Source of the DNA: a virus
Length of the DNA: 45,376 nucleotides
Reading direction: 5' to 3' (one strand)
IMG/VR virus record: IMGVR_UViG_3300050019_000038
Location: 1 to 45,376 of that record
Position 1 is the first letter of the stretch; the number at the start of each line of letters is the position of its first letter. The position numbers and the translations under genes were made by a program. The notes under the pieces are model-generated. The model had not been told where the DNA came from, searched no databases, and saw only the letters and a program-made list of their open reading frames with translations. This document shows, one piece after another, positions 1 through 7,531 of the stretch.

Positions 1-1934
1 GCGCCAAACACTTCGGCGGCGGATAAATGCTCGGGTGACTGGGCGGTTGTAACAACACGCGACTGTATCCCCCGCTTGATGCCCGTTGCCGCTTCAAGGC
101 CGGGAGTCATCAGCCGTTCAACCTGTTTGCCGACTTTGCTATCCCGAATGTCACCTACTATCTCCATCGCGGCTTTGACACCGTGGAGAGGGTTGATACC
201 GGCGTGAAGGAGGATGGTTTGTTTCTCGTCTGGTGAAAGCATCTCCGTTGTGCCTTCGCCCTGCACAAAGGCGTGAACGGGTTCAGAGTCTTTCCCTGTT
301 GCGTACACCGCTGAATCGCGCATCGAAGCATCAAGTTCTTCGGAAGCATATAGTTTTAAGGCTTTGGCTACCCGCAAAGCGTCTGCCGGAGTTCCATCAT
401 ATGGTGCGGAAATCTTTTTGCCTTTTCCGCCTCCCATAGTTTGAACATCCATGACAATGTGATTCGGCTCTAGTTGCTTCATATCCTTGATTGTGGGAGC
501 TATTTTATCAACTTCCTCGTGAGCTTTATCGTAGGCGTTACGCTTATCAACCTCCACCCCTTGACTCTGCCACAACCCCTCACTGTGCAATTCCGCTTTC
601 TGGTCTTGCGGCAACTTCTCGTACAGGTCGGGCTTGTTTTCCTTGAGCCATTCCGCGCCCTGCTTCCGGTCAAGCATGGTCTTGCCATCGAGAGTAAAGC
701 CCCTGTCGGCTTCGGGAGCATCCTTGACAATATCGGTGTGACGTTCGCCGTCTGCTCCGGTCTTGAGTTCTTCGCCTACCTTGACGGCGGGGCGAATCAT
801 CTCTGCCGGTTTCTCCGGTTCTTTCCCTGTCTCAACTTTTGCCGTTTCCTTCGCCTCAATATCCGCAACGCTCGGCGCACCGTCAACGCTCATTTCCTTG
901 ATATGCTCAGGGGTGACATGTTCAGCCATGCCCGCCAGGTCGGAAAGGGGGATATCTACTTTGCCGCCTTCAAACTTGGCCTCGTAATAATGGGTCGGGT
1001 CGTCAAGAACATCCTCCGGCTTCAACCCCTTGTCCGCAAGCATCTCATCGAACTTCTCAACCGGCATGGAGACGGGCTTGCTTTTCTTCGTGGCGGCTTT
1101 GGTGAACTTCTTGAAATCCTCCGGTGAGCGTTTGGCAAGGGCTGATTCTTTCGCGGCATCGGTAATCATTTTCACATGGGCGGCATTGCGGGCGGCGACT
1201 TGACCGTCTGCCATTTCCCCTGCTAGTTTACTGCCCCATGTGTCACCCTTCTTGTAACCGGCAAGGAAGGGTAAGAACTCCCATGCTGTGCGGGCTATCG
1301 CTTCCTCGGTAGGATGACCATGCGCGGGGATCATGAACTCTCCCGCTTCGCTCCACTTCTTGAACGGATAGGCAATCACTTTCTCAGCGAGTTGACCGGC
1401 TCCCGTTTCGGGCTTGTATGCGGTCTTTTCTTCATCAGACTGCATGGAGTCTTGACCGGATTGTAATGCTTCGTCAAAAGACCGTCCTGCGGCCATAGTA
1501 CCTGCAACTGCGGCGACCCCCCTGTACCCTTGCACGACTTGGCGCAGAGGGGAGGTAATCGTGCTACCGATAGAGGTTGCAACGTCGACAGCCGTACTAT
1601 GCTCAAAAGAGGTTATCAGCCCTTCTATTTTTGAGAGGATAGGATGGTCGTCATGCGCTTTCTTCGCGTTGTCGGGGTCGGCAAGGTATTCACCTGTCGC
1701 GGGCGGGAGGTTGTGGAAGTCGTTAATCAGGGAGTGCATGTCGTCAGAGTTGACCGGCTTTGTGGCAGGAGTGGCAAGGGCGGGCGGCATACCTTGTTTC
1801 TTGGCCTTGTTGATATTGGCAACGTGCCGCTCAGGGTCGGTATTATGAGAGATGATAGCTGAGCGGGTGAGCGCGGATTTGTGGTCGTTGTCATCTTGTG
1901 CGGCGTATTTATCGAAGAGGGATTCAACGTCCAT
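1..1934 (-). CDS. Giant internal virion protein, N-terminal part (runs off the window start; continues at 45300)
   Basis: This frame is open from an ATG at 1934 to the window edge. Joined at the terminal repeat (60 = 45301) it continues in frame to the stop at 42694, making a 1493-residue protein; this part supplies about residues 1-625. The start overlaps the previous stop (TAATG). The part is charged and lysine/glutamate rich, with many MDV/AEH-type helical stretches and no signal peptide. Position as the last and largest gene of the internal-protein group matches the T7 gp16 slot: a protein packed in the head core and ejected into the cell. I saw no clear lysozyme or transglycosylase motif. 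Bases 1-59 are a divergent version of 45242-45300 (8 mismatches in 60) and still read open. The role is inferred from gene order and size; the continuity is seen in the sequence. Confidence 0.8.
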   Translation of the reverse strand, partial: MDVESLFDKYAAQDDNDHKSALTRSAIISHNTDPERHVANINKAKKQGMPPALATPATKPVNSDDMHSLINDFHNLPPATGEYLADPDNAKKAHDDHPILSKIEGLITSFEHSTAVDVATSIGSTITSPLRQVVQGYRGVAAVAGTMAAGRSFDEALQSGQDSMQSDEEKTAYKPETGAGQLAEKVIAYPFKKWSEAGEFMIPAHGHPTEEAIARTAWEFLPFLAGYKKGDTWGSKLAGEMADGQVAARNAAHVKMITDAAKESALAKRSPEDFKKFTKAATKKSKPVSMPVEKFDEMLADKGLKPEDVLDDPTHYYEAKFEGGKVDIPLSDLAGMAEHVTPEHIKEMSVDGAPSVADIEAKETAKVETGKEPEKPAEMIRPAVKVGEELKTGADGERHTDIVKDAPEADRGFTLDGKTMLDRKQGAEWLKENKPDLYEKLPQDQKAELHSEGLWQSQGVEVDKRNAYDKAHEEVDKIAPTIKDMKQLEPNHIVMDVQTMGGGKGKKISAPYDGTPADALRVAKALKLYASEELDASMRDSAVYATGKDSEPVHAFVQGEGTTEMLSPDEKQTILLHAGINPLHGVKAAMEIVGDIRDSKVGKQVERLMTPGLEAATGIKRGIQSRVVTTAQSPEHLSAAEVFG

Positions 1935-3679
1935 TATTTGCCCCCTGCGAGTTCTTCAAGCAACGCACTCCGCTGCTTATCTGACAACTTCTTCCCGCGC
2001 TTCTTCTCCAACATTTCAATCTTGGCAAGGTCGGCGGGCTTAATTACATCGGCAATGGGCTTCTCAACCTTCTTGTCACCGTACCAATGATGCTCCGTGG
2101 TGGAAACGTGTTGCATGGCTCCGATGATTACGCCCTCAGCTTCGGAGGATTTCAACTCTCGGCCAAGTGCTTTCTCTTCCGCATCAACGAAACTCTGCGC
2201 CTTGACGATGTACTTCTTTTTATCCTCGGCAGATAGTCCCGGCATTTTATCAAGGACGTTCCACACCACTCCGGATTCCATTGAGGCTTTATGAAGGGCG
2301 GCGGGGGAGACAAGTTTCTTCCTCATGTCGGAAAGCTTCTTGTAGTCAACGTGGCTCACATCACCGGAGACCCCTTCAAACTCTTCCTTGCTCATCTGCG
2401 CCAGTTCTTCGGGGTTGTTGTAATAGTGATTGAAATTGCCATCCCACTTCTCTTTCATATCCCGGTCATGGTCGCGTTTATCTTCCCGAGCTTCCCGCTT
2501 GCGTTCGTTTCTCTCTCGGCGTTCATCCCCGGCAAGACGGCGGCGTTCGTTCTCCTGTTTCGCTTTCTCGCTTTGAATGAGCCGGTTTTCCGTGTCCACC
2601 TTATCGAGCACCTTCTCCTGTTCATTAGTGGGGAGTTGGGCGAACTCAGGAGACTTGCGGACCTTGTTGACATCCGTTTCCCGTTTATTGTCCCAATCGT
2701 CGCGGGCTTTCATGTAGAGGGAACCGGACAAAGATTTGAACCTGTCGGCGGTTGCCTGGGTGTGAGTGCGTTCCTGTCGCTCTAATTCAGCATAGGCAAG
2801 TTTCCGGACATTCGGGTCGGTAGTGGTAGCCTTGACAGCTTCATACCGCTTGTCAATATCGAAGGGCGCATCAGGGTCTTTCCCCATGACCGCATTAACT
2901 TTGGCGAGTACCCCATCGACAGCGTATGCGTCCAACTTCGGTTTGAGCTGATGTTGTAGGAGCGCCACCGTTCCCGGTTCGATATGACCAGAATACTTAT
3001 TTAAGACCTCTTGCGCTTTCATCGGGTCGCCGGAGTCGGCAATTTGCGTGATTGCGTTCTTGTACGCCTTATCGGTTACATCGTTCACCATGCCTTGAGC
3101 GGCGGGGGAAGTGTCACTGTAGCCGTGCATGTGAGCAAGGTCGAGAGTTGCCGCCTGTACCTGCTTTAAACGCTCTTGGAAGGAACCGTCAATGTCGGTG
3201 TAGAGGGTTGATAGTACCTGCGCCTGAGAGTCAACCAAAGCCGTCGCGTTGGTGATCTGCAACGCCTTGCCCTGCTGTGCCTCATGCCGGTTGAGTTGGA
3301 GTAAGACCTCGTTCTTTTCGTTGGCGGTGTGCTGTTTGAATAACTGCTGTTGTGCCGGGTTCATGCCTTCAAGTGATTCAGCATAAATCTTGTCGAACTC
3401 TTCCGACCCCTTCTGAGAAATATTAATGGCATTTTCGCCCTGAGTGGTGAGCAAGCCGGTTTTGGGGTTATTGAGTAGGTCAAGACGTTTCGCGTTGAAC
3501 TCAACAGCCTTACCCATAACCTTTGAGGCGTTGGCGTCCACCTGAGCATCATAAGCCACATCGGAAAGGGTTTTACCTAACCCGCCCAAAGCCTGATTGA
3601 CGGGATTGTTACCCGGCATCCGGGGGGGAGAAATGGTATTAGCTTCAACGGGGTTTGAATTGTCGGTAGGTATCCGCAT
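1934..3679 (-). CDS. Internal virion (core/ejection) protein, coiled-coil rich
   Basis: A 581-residue protein between the gp14-like and giant internal protein genes, the place where T7-type phages carry the gp15-like core protein. It is almost entirely predicted helix, with glutamate/lysine/arginine-rich segments around residues 300-410 (ERRRLAGDERRERNERKRE) that look like a long coiled coil, and alanine/glutamine-rich repeats in the first 250 residues. There is no signal peptide or membrane segment. The ATG at 3679 has a good AGAGGA site 5-6 bases upstream. Its stop shares bases with the next start (TAATG). Product class comes from context and composition; I see no specific domain signature. 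Confidence 0.75.
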   Translation of the reverse strand: MRIPTDNSNPVEANTISPPRMPGNNPVNQALGGLGKTLSDVAYDAQVDANASKVMGKAVEFNAKRLDLLNNPKTGLLTTQGENAINISQKGSEEFDKIYAESLEGMNPAQQQLFKQHTANEKNEVLLQLNRHEAQQGKALQITNATALVDSQAQVLSTLYTDIDGSFQERLKQVQAATLDLAHMHGYSDTSPAAQGMVNDVTDKAYKNAITQIADSGDPMKAQEVLNKYSGHIEPGTVALLQHQLKPKLDAYAVDGVLAKVNAVMGKDPDAPFDIDKRYEAVKATTTDPNVRKLAYAELERQERTHTQATADRFKSLSGSLYMKARDDWDNKRETDVNKVRKSPEFAQLPTNEQEKVLDKVDTENRLIQSEKAKQENERRRLAGDERRERNERKREAREDKRDHDRDMKEKWDGNFNHYYNNPEELAQMSKEEFEGVSGDVSHVDYKKLSDMRKKLVSPAALHKASMESGVVWNVLDKMPGLSAEDKKKYIVKAQSFVDAEEKALGRELKSSEAEGVIIGAMQHVSTTEHHWYGDKKVEKPIADVIKPADLAKIEMLEKKRGKKLSDKQRSALLEELAGGK

Positions 3680-3689
3680 TGTTTTCCTC

Positions 3690-3718
3690 TTGCTAATGGT
3701 TTACTTAAATGTTAAGCT
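3690..3718 (+). promoter_or_regulatory. Possible promoter for the two rightward genes inside the late block
   Basis: TTGCTA (3690-3695), 17 bases, then TAAGCT (3713-3718), in an AT-rich stretch just before the first rightward gene. It is only a partial sigma-70 match. It would give these genes expression independent of the leftward late transcript. Confidence 0.35.
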
Positions 3719-3737
3719 ATCAGCTATGAGGTATCAC

Positions 3738-3995
3738 ATGGAACTTAAACTTGCACAAATGGCCAGAGACAAAATCCTTACAGCGGGCGGTGAAGTGACC
3801 TTTAACGAGTATGACTCTTTGATGTATCCTGAAAGATATTTCACCCCTTTTAATTGGATAATCGGATGGGGTCTCCCTGTTGGCGATAAAAAGCGTAATA
3901 ATGACAAGATGTGCGCCTTTGCCGCTTGTAAGCACAAGTTAATAGAACAAACCAAAACAGGGTACAAGGTGATCTCCAATGCAAACAAAGATTGA
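3738..3995 (+). CDS. Small protein of unknown function, opposite strand to the late genes
   Basis: An 85-residue reading frame on the strand opposite the surrounding virion genes. I chose the ATG at 3738 because TGAGG sits 6 bases ahead; an ATG at 3726 is also possible but has no good site. The protein starts MELKLAQMARDK, has a hydrophobic aromatic stretch (FTPFNWIIGWG) and a basic C-terminal third. I do not recognise a family. It overlaps the next gene by 17 bases. Lower GC than its flanks and its own promoter-like sequence suggest a late addition (a moron). Function unknown. Confidence 0.6.
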   Translation: MELKLAQMARDKILTAGGEVTFNEYDSLMYPERYFTPFNWIIGWGLPVGDKKRNNDKMCAFAACKHKLIEQTKTGYKVISNANKD

Positions 3996-4191
3996 AATAA
4001 CCTACCACAAAGAAGATGAGAATGAAATAAGGTTTCTGTTAGCCAAAATACAATTCGAATTAAACGCTTCCCGCAAAACTAATTTTTTATCTTGTGCTAC
4101 CACACTGTTCAAGGATTCTAAAATACAGCGTGAATACGATTACTTAATCGTTCTCAAAAAAGCCCGCAAGCGGAGCAAATGCTCCACCTAA
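3979..4191 (+). CDS. Small protein of unknown function, second rightward gene in the late block
   Basis: A 70-residue, AT-rich coding frame, rich in Lys, Glu, Asn and Ile, ending in a strongly basic tail (KKARKRSK). It starts with ATG preceded by AAGGTGA and overlaps the previous gene, so the two are probably co-translated. No family recognised. Small hairpin sequence GGAGC/GCTCC lies across its stop region but lacks a T-run, so I do not call it a terminator. The pair sits exactly between two leftward genes without disrupting either. Confidence 0.55.
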   Translation: MQTKIEITYHKEDENEIRFLLAKIQFELNASRKTNFLSCATTLFKDSKIQREYDYLIVLKKARKRSKCST

Positions 4192-4203
4192 CAGGGTTGC
4201 TCC

Positions 4204-4704
4204 TTATGAAGGCTTACCAAAATAGGGTTGTGATGCCTTAGACAGCCCACCAAGTAGACTTGACCCTGCGTTCATATACCCCGCCGTCTGCGCGTTGTCG
4301 CCCTGCATCTCGTCAATGTTCCCCTGCGCCTGATACCCCCATGCCGTCCTCTGCGCGTTGCTGATGATACGAAGGCTGTCAAGTTCGCCCTTCTGCATGG
4401 TCTGTGCTTCCAAGGTGAGAGGGGTTCCCGTTACCGGGTCAACCCCGCCCGCGCCCGCTGATGCCACCTGTGAACCGGCAAGGAGTCGGGCCTTCTGGAT
4501 CCGGTCAGCGGCTACACCTGCGGCGGCGTTCTCCGTGCTGATAGCGGTTTTCCGTTGGAGGTCGGCGTTCTGGTCGGCGGCTTTCTTAGTTGCATCACCC
4601 TGAGCAACAGCAGAATAAGCCGAAAGACCCGCACCGACTAAAGCCGTTCCTGCCATGAAAGTTTCTGCGGCGGTAAAGCCTAACGCGGCAATGGCGAAAC
4701 ACAT
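4204..4704 (-). CDS. Internal virion protein B-like (T7 gp14-type)
   Basis: A 166-residue alanine- and glycine-rich protein. Residues 5-35 form a hydrophobic helix (FTAAETFMAGTALVGAGLSAYSAV), followed by a long glutamine/alanine-rich amphipathic helix (KKAADQNADLQRKT...) and a segment with GAGGVDPVTGTPL. This pattern is typical of the gp14-like internal core/ejection proteins of T7-type and BPP-1-type podoviruses, which form part of the channel across the host envelope. It lies directly upstream of the other two core-protein genes in transcription order. Family call is by pattern and context. Confidence 0.75.
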   Translation of the reverse strand: MCFAIAALGFTAAETFMAGTALVGAGLSAYSAVAQGDATKKAADQNADLQRKTAISTENAAAGVAADRIQKARLLAGSQVASAGAGGVDPVTGTPLTLEAQTMQKGELDSLRIISNAQRTAWGYQAQGNIDEMQGDNAQTAGYMNAGSSLLGGLSKASQPYFGKPS

Positions 4705-4705
4705 A

Positions 4706-4951
4706 TCAAACCCCCATCAACCTTGCATTGAAGTCGGCAAGGAGGTACTTCTCTATCTTCTGGGTGAAGGCGTTCCAGACAGATACCGTGTCCCCTTCGT
4801 TTACGACCACCCCAATGTCGGCACCCCGAAGAGTACGGTATTCGACAATACGGGCAGAACCGGGGGCAAGGGAAGAGTAGAACCCCTCTGCTCTCTTTTT
4901 GCACACTTCGTTGTTGTCGGCGCGGAGCCGGTTGCCGTCGCGCTTGTTCAC
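4706..4951 (-). CDS. Small conserved-looking virion-cassette protein
   Basis: An 81-residue protein with a GTG start at 4951 that overlaps the stop of the preceding gene (GTGTGA). It ends 2 bases from the gp14-like gene. It contains a compact predicted beta region (ARIVEYRTLRGADIGVVVNEGDTVSVW) reminiscent of a small barrel. No family recognised. Translational coupling on both sides suggests it works with the neighbouring virion or virion-processing proteins. Confidence 0.6.
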   Translation of the reverse strand: MNKRDGNRLRADNNEVCKKRAEGFYSSLAPGSARIVEYRTLRGADIGVVVNEGDTVSVWNAFTQKIEKYLLADFNARLMGV

Positions 4952-5322
4952 ACTGGCTCCGTATCATCGTACTCATTCCATGTATAGCCATCCTGCAAAC
5001 AGGCAACGGCTTCAATCATGAGGCTGTTCATGTGATGTTTATGGTAGGGCGCATCCGGCATAGAACCGGGGTCGTCATGGTCTGGATGCTCAATATCCCA
5101 CTTCTCGATGCTTTCAAGACTGATGCCGTCACGGTAGCACCTGATTGCTTCCATATACTCATGAAGAATAATGTAGTGGGAAAACATCACGTTAGGCATC
5201 AGGACGGCGCGGATTTGCAGAATACCGTCATCGTCAATCCAGTAATCGCCCCATCCGTCCTGATACGCGGGTCTCATTTCTTCTTTCGGGATGATTCGTA
5301 TATTAATGCTTTTGATTTCCAT
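4948..5322 (-). CDS. HExxE-type metallopeptidase-like phage protein
   Basis: A 124-residue protein with the motif LHEYMEA (His54-Glu55-x-x-Glu58) and a downstream histidine cluster (YHKHH, 94-97). HExxE-like helices followed by 'GIs.e.i..wD' and a later histidine are seen in a small phage protein family often annotated as hypothetical. It resembles a zinc peptidase active site, but the usual HExxH second histidine is a glutamate, so catalysis is not certain. The ATG follows the ATP-grasp gene stop directly (TAAATG). Its tight pairing with the ATP-grasp gene suggests one pathway, perhaps making and cutting a peptide bond or maturing a virion protein; that is inference. Confidence 0.6.
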   Translation of the reverse strand: MEIKSINIRIIPKEEMRPAYQDGWGDYWIDDDGILQIRAVLMPNVMFSHYIILHEYMEAIRCYRDGISLESIEKWDIEHPDHDDPGSMPDAPYHKHHMNSLMIEAVACLQDGYTWNEYDDTEPV

Positions 5323-6630
5323 TTAAAAGTCTCCGAGTCCTAATTCCTTGCCCTGCTCGATAGTCTCCGTGATATCCTCAAAGACATTGGCGTTGAAATA
5401 TAATTCCTTGCACTTCACATTGTCGGCAGCTTCAAGGGCCATATCCTGCGCCTGTTCCTGAGTATCACCCCACCCGACAGCCGCCCCGATTATCTCATCG
5501 CCGTGCATCGGAATGATAAAGGTCTGCCCGCCAACCACACATTGCCGTCTAAACTTTATGCGGTCCTCAAAACCCTTTTCAACCGAGACAGGCGTTGATT
5601 CGCACATTGCCATACCGGACTTAAGAATGACCTGTGCGGCGTACTTGGCACGAGGGGCAGGGGTTATCATCTCCCCGTTAGCGCAAGCCCTGACAATGTG
5701 CGGGAAGTTGGTGTAAAGCGCGGATATGATCTCAGCCGGTGGACTGCCCGCCCGTTGGGTTGCATCAAGGAAATAGGACTCTCCTACCTTGTAACCGTGG
5801 AGGGCTTCGCTCAATATCCGCGCCTCAGTCGAGGCCATGCCGCAAGTATTCCATCTCTCGTAAAAGGGTGCCATGCCGTCATTGATCTTCTTGACGGCTT
5901 TCGGCATCTGGTCAAGGGGTACAGCCTTGCAGATATAGCCTTCGTTCTTTTCCTCAAAGCCGTAAGTACCAATAGGGAGGTACTTTCCGCTTGAGACGAA
6001 GAAGTCACAGCCGGTTTCGATACCCGGCCAGCACTCTTCTGCTATAAACCTGAATTGATTACGGATAAAGCCAAGCGTATGCGCTAGCTCGTCAATGGTG
6101 GTTTCGGATGTGAGCCAGTCCTCATGATACCATGTTTCCTTGATGCCGCGCCATTTGGAATCAATCTTTATCCATAGGTCGTCATTGGCTTTCAGGTGTT
6201 TGCGCAACTCTTCGATGCCATAAAGCGGAATGTAGGGAGGTTGAGCAAGCCCCGCCTCTGCCAGAATCTCCTTGAACCTCAGCCGGTCCATTTCGATGAT
6301 TTCCGACTCGCCGGCGCCGAATACCTTTTTACCCTGCCGGCGTAACCGCCTTTGCGTGGAATAAGCACCAACATCGAACATTACGAAAATATCAGATGAA
6401 TCTATGTAATCCTCATATTCTTCTACCCAAATCAGCCCAGGAACATCTTTACCCATGTATGCCTTATCGGGAGTCGGGTTGTAATTGTGCCACGCGGTTC
6501 CGTAGATTGTGGTTCCATAGCCGTCTTTGCCGCCAAGAGACTTAGCAAGTTCAGGGAAATAACCCCAATCTAATACAAGCGCAGTTTGATTAGACAAATC
6601 CGATGTTGTCATTTTGTTCTTGTCTGTCAT
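5323..6630 (-). CDS. PurD-like (GARS-type) ATP-grasp ligase
   Basis: A 435-residue protein resembling the ATP-grasp and C-terminal domains of phosphoribosylamine-glycine ligase. Visible landmarks: the pre-grasp region with FGAGESEIIEMDR and RFKEILAEAGL (about 105-128), the nucleotide-binding lysine strand LWIKID (152-157), the adenine/acidic strand FIAEECWPG.E.GCDFFV (195-212), a metal-site segment FLDATQRAGSPP (287-299), and a GARS-type C-terminal end IGAAVGWGDTQEQAQ (381-395). In GARS the metal site reads E-x-N-x-R; here it is D-x-T-x-R, so the Asn ligand is replaced. The usual purine-synthesis partners are absent and the gene lies among virion genes, so a true role in purine synthesis is unlikely. 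Ligation of an amino acid or other acid to a phage or host acceptor is more plausible (inference). Confidence 0.75.
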   Translation of the reverse strand: MTDKNKMTTSDLSNQTALVLDWGYFPELAKSLGGKDGYGTTIYGTAWHNYNPTPDKAYMGKDVPGLIWVEEYEDYIDSSDIFVMFDVGAYSTQRRLRRQGKKVFGAGESEIIEMDRLRFKEILAEAGLAQPPYIPLYGIEELRKHLKANDDLWIKIDSKWRGIKETWYHEDWLTSETTIDELAHTLGFIRNQFRFIAEECWPGIETGCDFFVSSGKYLPIGTYGFEEKNEGYICKAVPLDQMPKAVKKINDGMAPFYERWNTCGMASTEARILSEALHGYKVGESYFLDATQRAGSPPAEIISALYTNFPHIVRACANGEMITPAPRAKYAAQVILKSGMAMCESTPVSVEKGFEDRIKFRRQCVVGGQTFIIPMHGDEIIGAAVGWGDTQEQAQDMALEAADNVKCKELYFNANVFEDITETIEQGKELGLGDF

Positions 6631-6693
6631 GGTACCTCAATGATGTTTATATAAGCAAACTCTCCGTGAAGGGTAGGAGCGTGTCTCTTTATA

Positions 6694-7155
6694 TCACGAT
6701 TCCATGTGAAACCGTATAAACTTCTTATTAAAAGGCCCCATATTTTGGGGCACTTCGTCAAACTCAAATCGGAGCCACTTCAACCATGCAATCGCCTTCT
6801 CATTGGTCGCCTCAACGTAATTTTCGAGGGTCGGGTAGCACTTCATCATCTCCCGCACCTTCGCCTTGTTCCGTCTCAGAAAGGCCATTTGATGATTCTC
6901 TATCTCCGGTGTGCCGAGAAGCCAAGGCCTTCCAAGCGAGGAAAGGAACCCGGCAGGTGCAACGCCGAACATACAAGCCGGTACATCGTCAACCATGCCC
7001 GTCCATGCCATGCATGAAGCCATGAATGACCGCGTGAGAGCTTCCACCGGACGGAGCAGGGCGAAGTGCCACAACTCATCCTTATCCGCTTGCCGGAGGT
7101 TTGCGGAGATATGCGGGATATGTTCGGCTTGCGCTGTCACTACGGAGATTTTCAT
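6694..7155 (-). CDS. Internal virion protein A-like (T7 gp13-type, GNAT-like fold)
   Basis: A 153-residue protein of the DUF2833/gp13-like group. It starts MKISVVTAQ, has the polar region HFALLRPVEAL, the segment MVDDVPACMFGVAP and the C-terminal pattern AIAWLKWLRFEFDEVP typical of an acetyltransferase-like fold (GNAT) used as an internal head protein in T7-type phages. The ATG overlaps the previous stop (ATGA). A 63-base gap separates it from the ATP-grasp gene. In T7 this protein is needed during core assembly but not retained in quantity; the same role is assumed here. Confidence 0.75.
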   Translation of the reverse strand: MKISVVTAQAEHIPHISANLRQADKDELWHFALLRPVEALTRSFMASCMAWTGMVDDVPACMFGVAPAGFLSSLGRPWLLGTPEIENHQMAFLRRNKAKVREMMKCYPTLENYVEATNEKAIAWLKWLRFEFDEVPQNMGPFNKKFIRFHMES

Positions 7156-7514
7156 TGAATCGCCTTTAGTCTGTTCCCACCAAGTACCCCCGATTGCTGA
7201 TCTATGTACTTGTTGCGGTCCTCAATGTCTCTCACTCTCATATCAAGGTTCTTTATCTGTTCGGTGTGCTGCATCATATTAACCTTCGTGTCGGACAGCA
7301 TCCCTTCAATCCCTGAGAGTTTTGTCAATATCGAACTGCTCAACCATCCAGTAATAAGAATTGCGACTGTCAAAAGTATAGCTGAGGCTTTGAGCCACCC
7401 TGACTGCTTATGAACTTCATTGTCTACGCTATCAAGCCGCTCTTCATGGGCAAGACACTCTTCGTCTCTCATTCTGCGGCCTGGTCCCGTTCTTTCCACT
7501 TCCGGTTTATCCAC
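7152..7514 (-). CDS. Small membrane protein with coiled coil (holin/XhlA-like pattern)
   Basis: A 120-residue protein, GTG start at 7514 chosen because GGAGG lies 8 bases ahead and just after the tail tubular B-like stop. Residues 1-40 are charged, about 40-62 form one strong membrane helix (SAILLTVAILITGWL), and the rest is a coiled coil (heptad-like IEGML...IKNLDMRVRDIEDR). One-helix proteins with this layout include hemolysin XhlA-like lysis helpers and tail-associated membrane proteins. The location in the tail gene cluster favours a structural or ejection role, but lysis is possible. Confidence 0.6.
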   Translation of the reverse strand: MDKPEVERTGPGRRMRDEECLAHEERLDSVDNEVHKQSGWLKASAILLTVAILITGWLSSSILTKLSGIEGMLSDTKVNMMQHTEQIKNLDMRVRDIEDRNKYIDQQSGVLGGNRLKAIQ

Positions 7515-7531
7515 TTTATAAAACCTCCATG

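Noticed and set aside
4165-4200. GGAGC/GCTCC hairpin after the rightward pair as terminator
   Set aside because: Only five base pairs and no T-run on either side.
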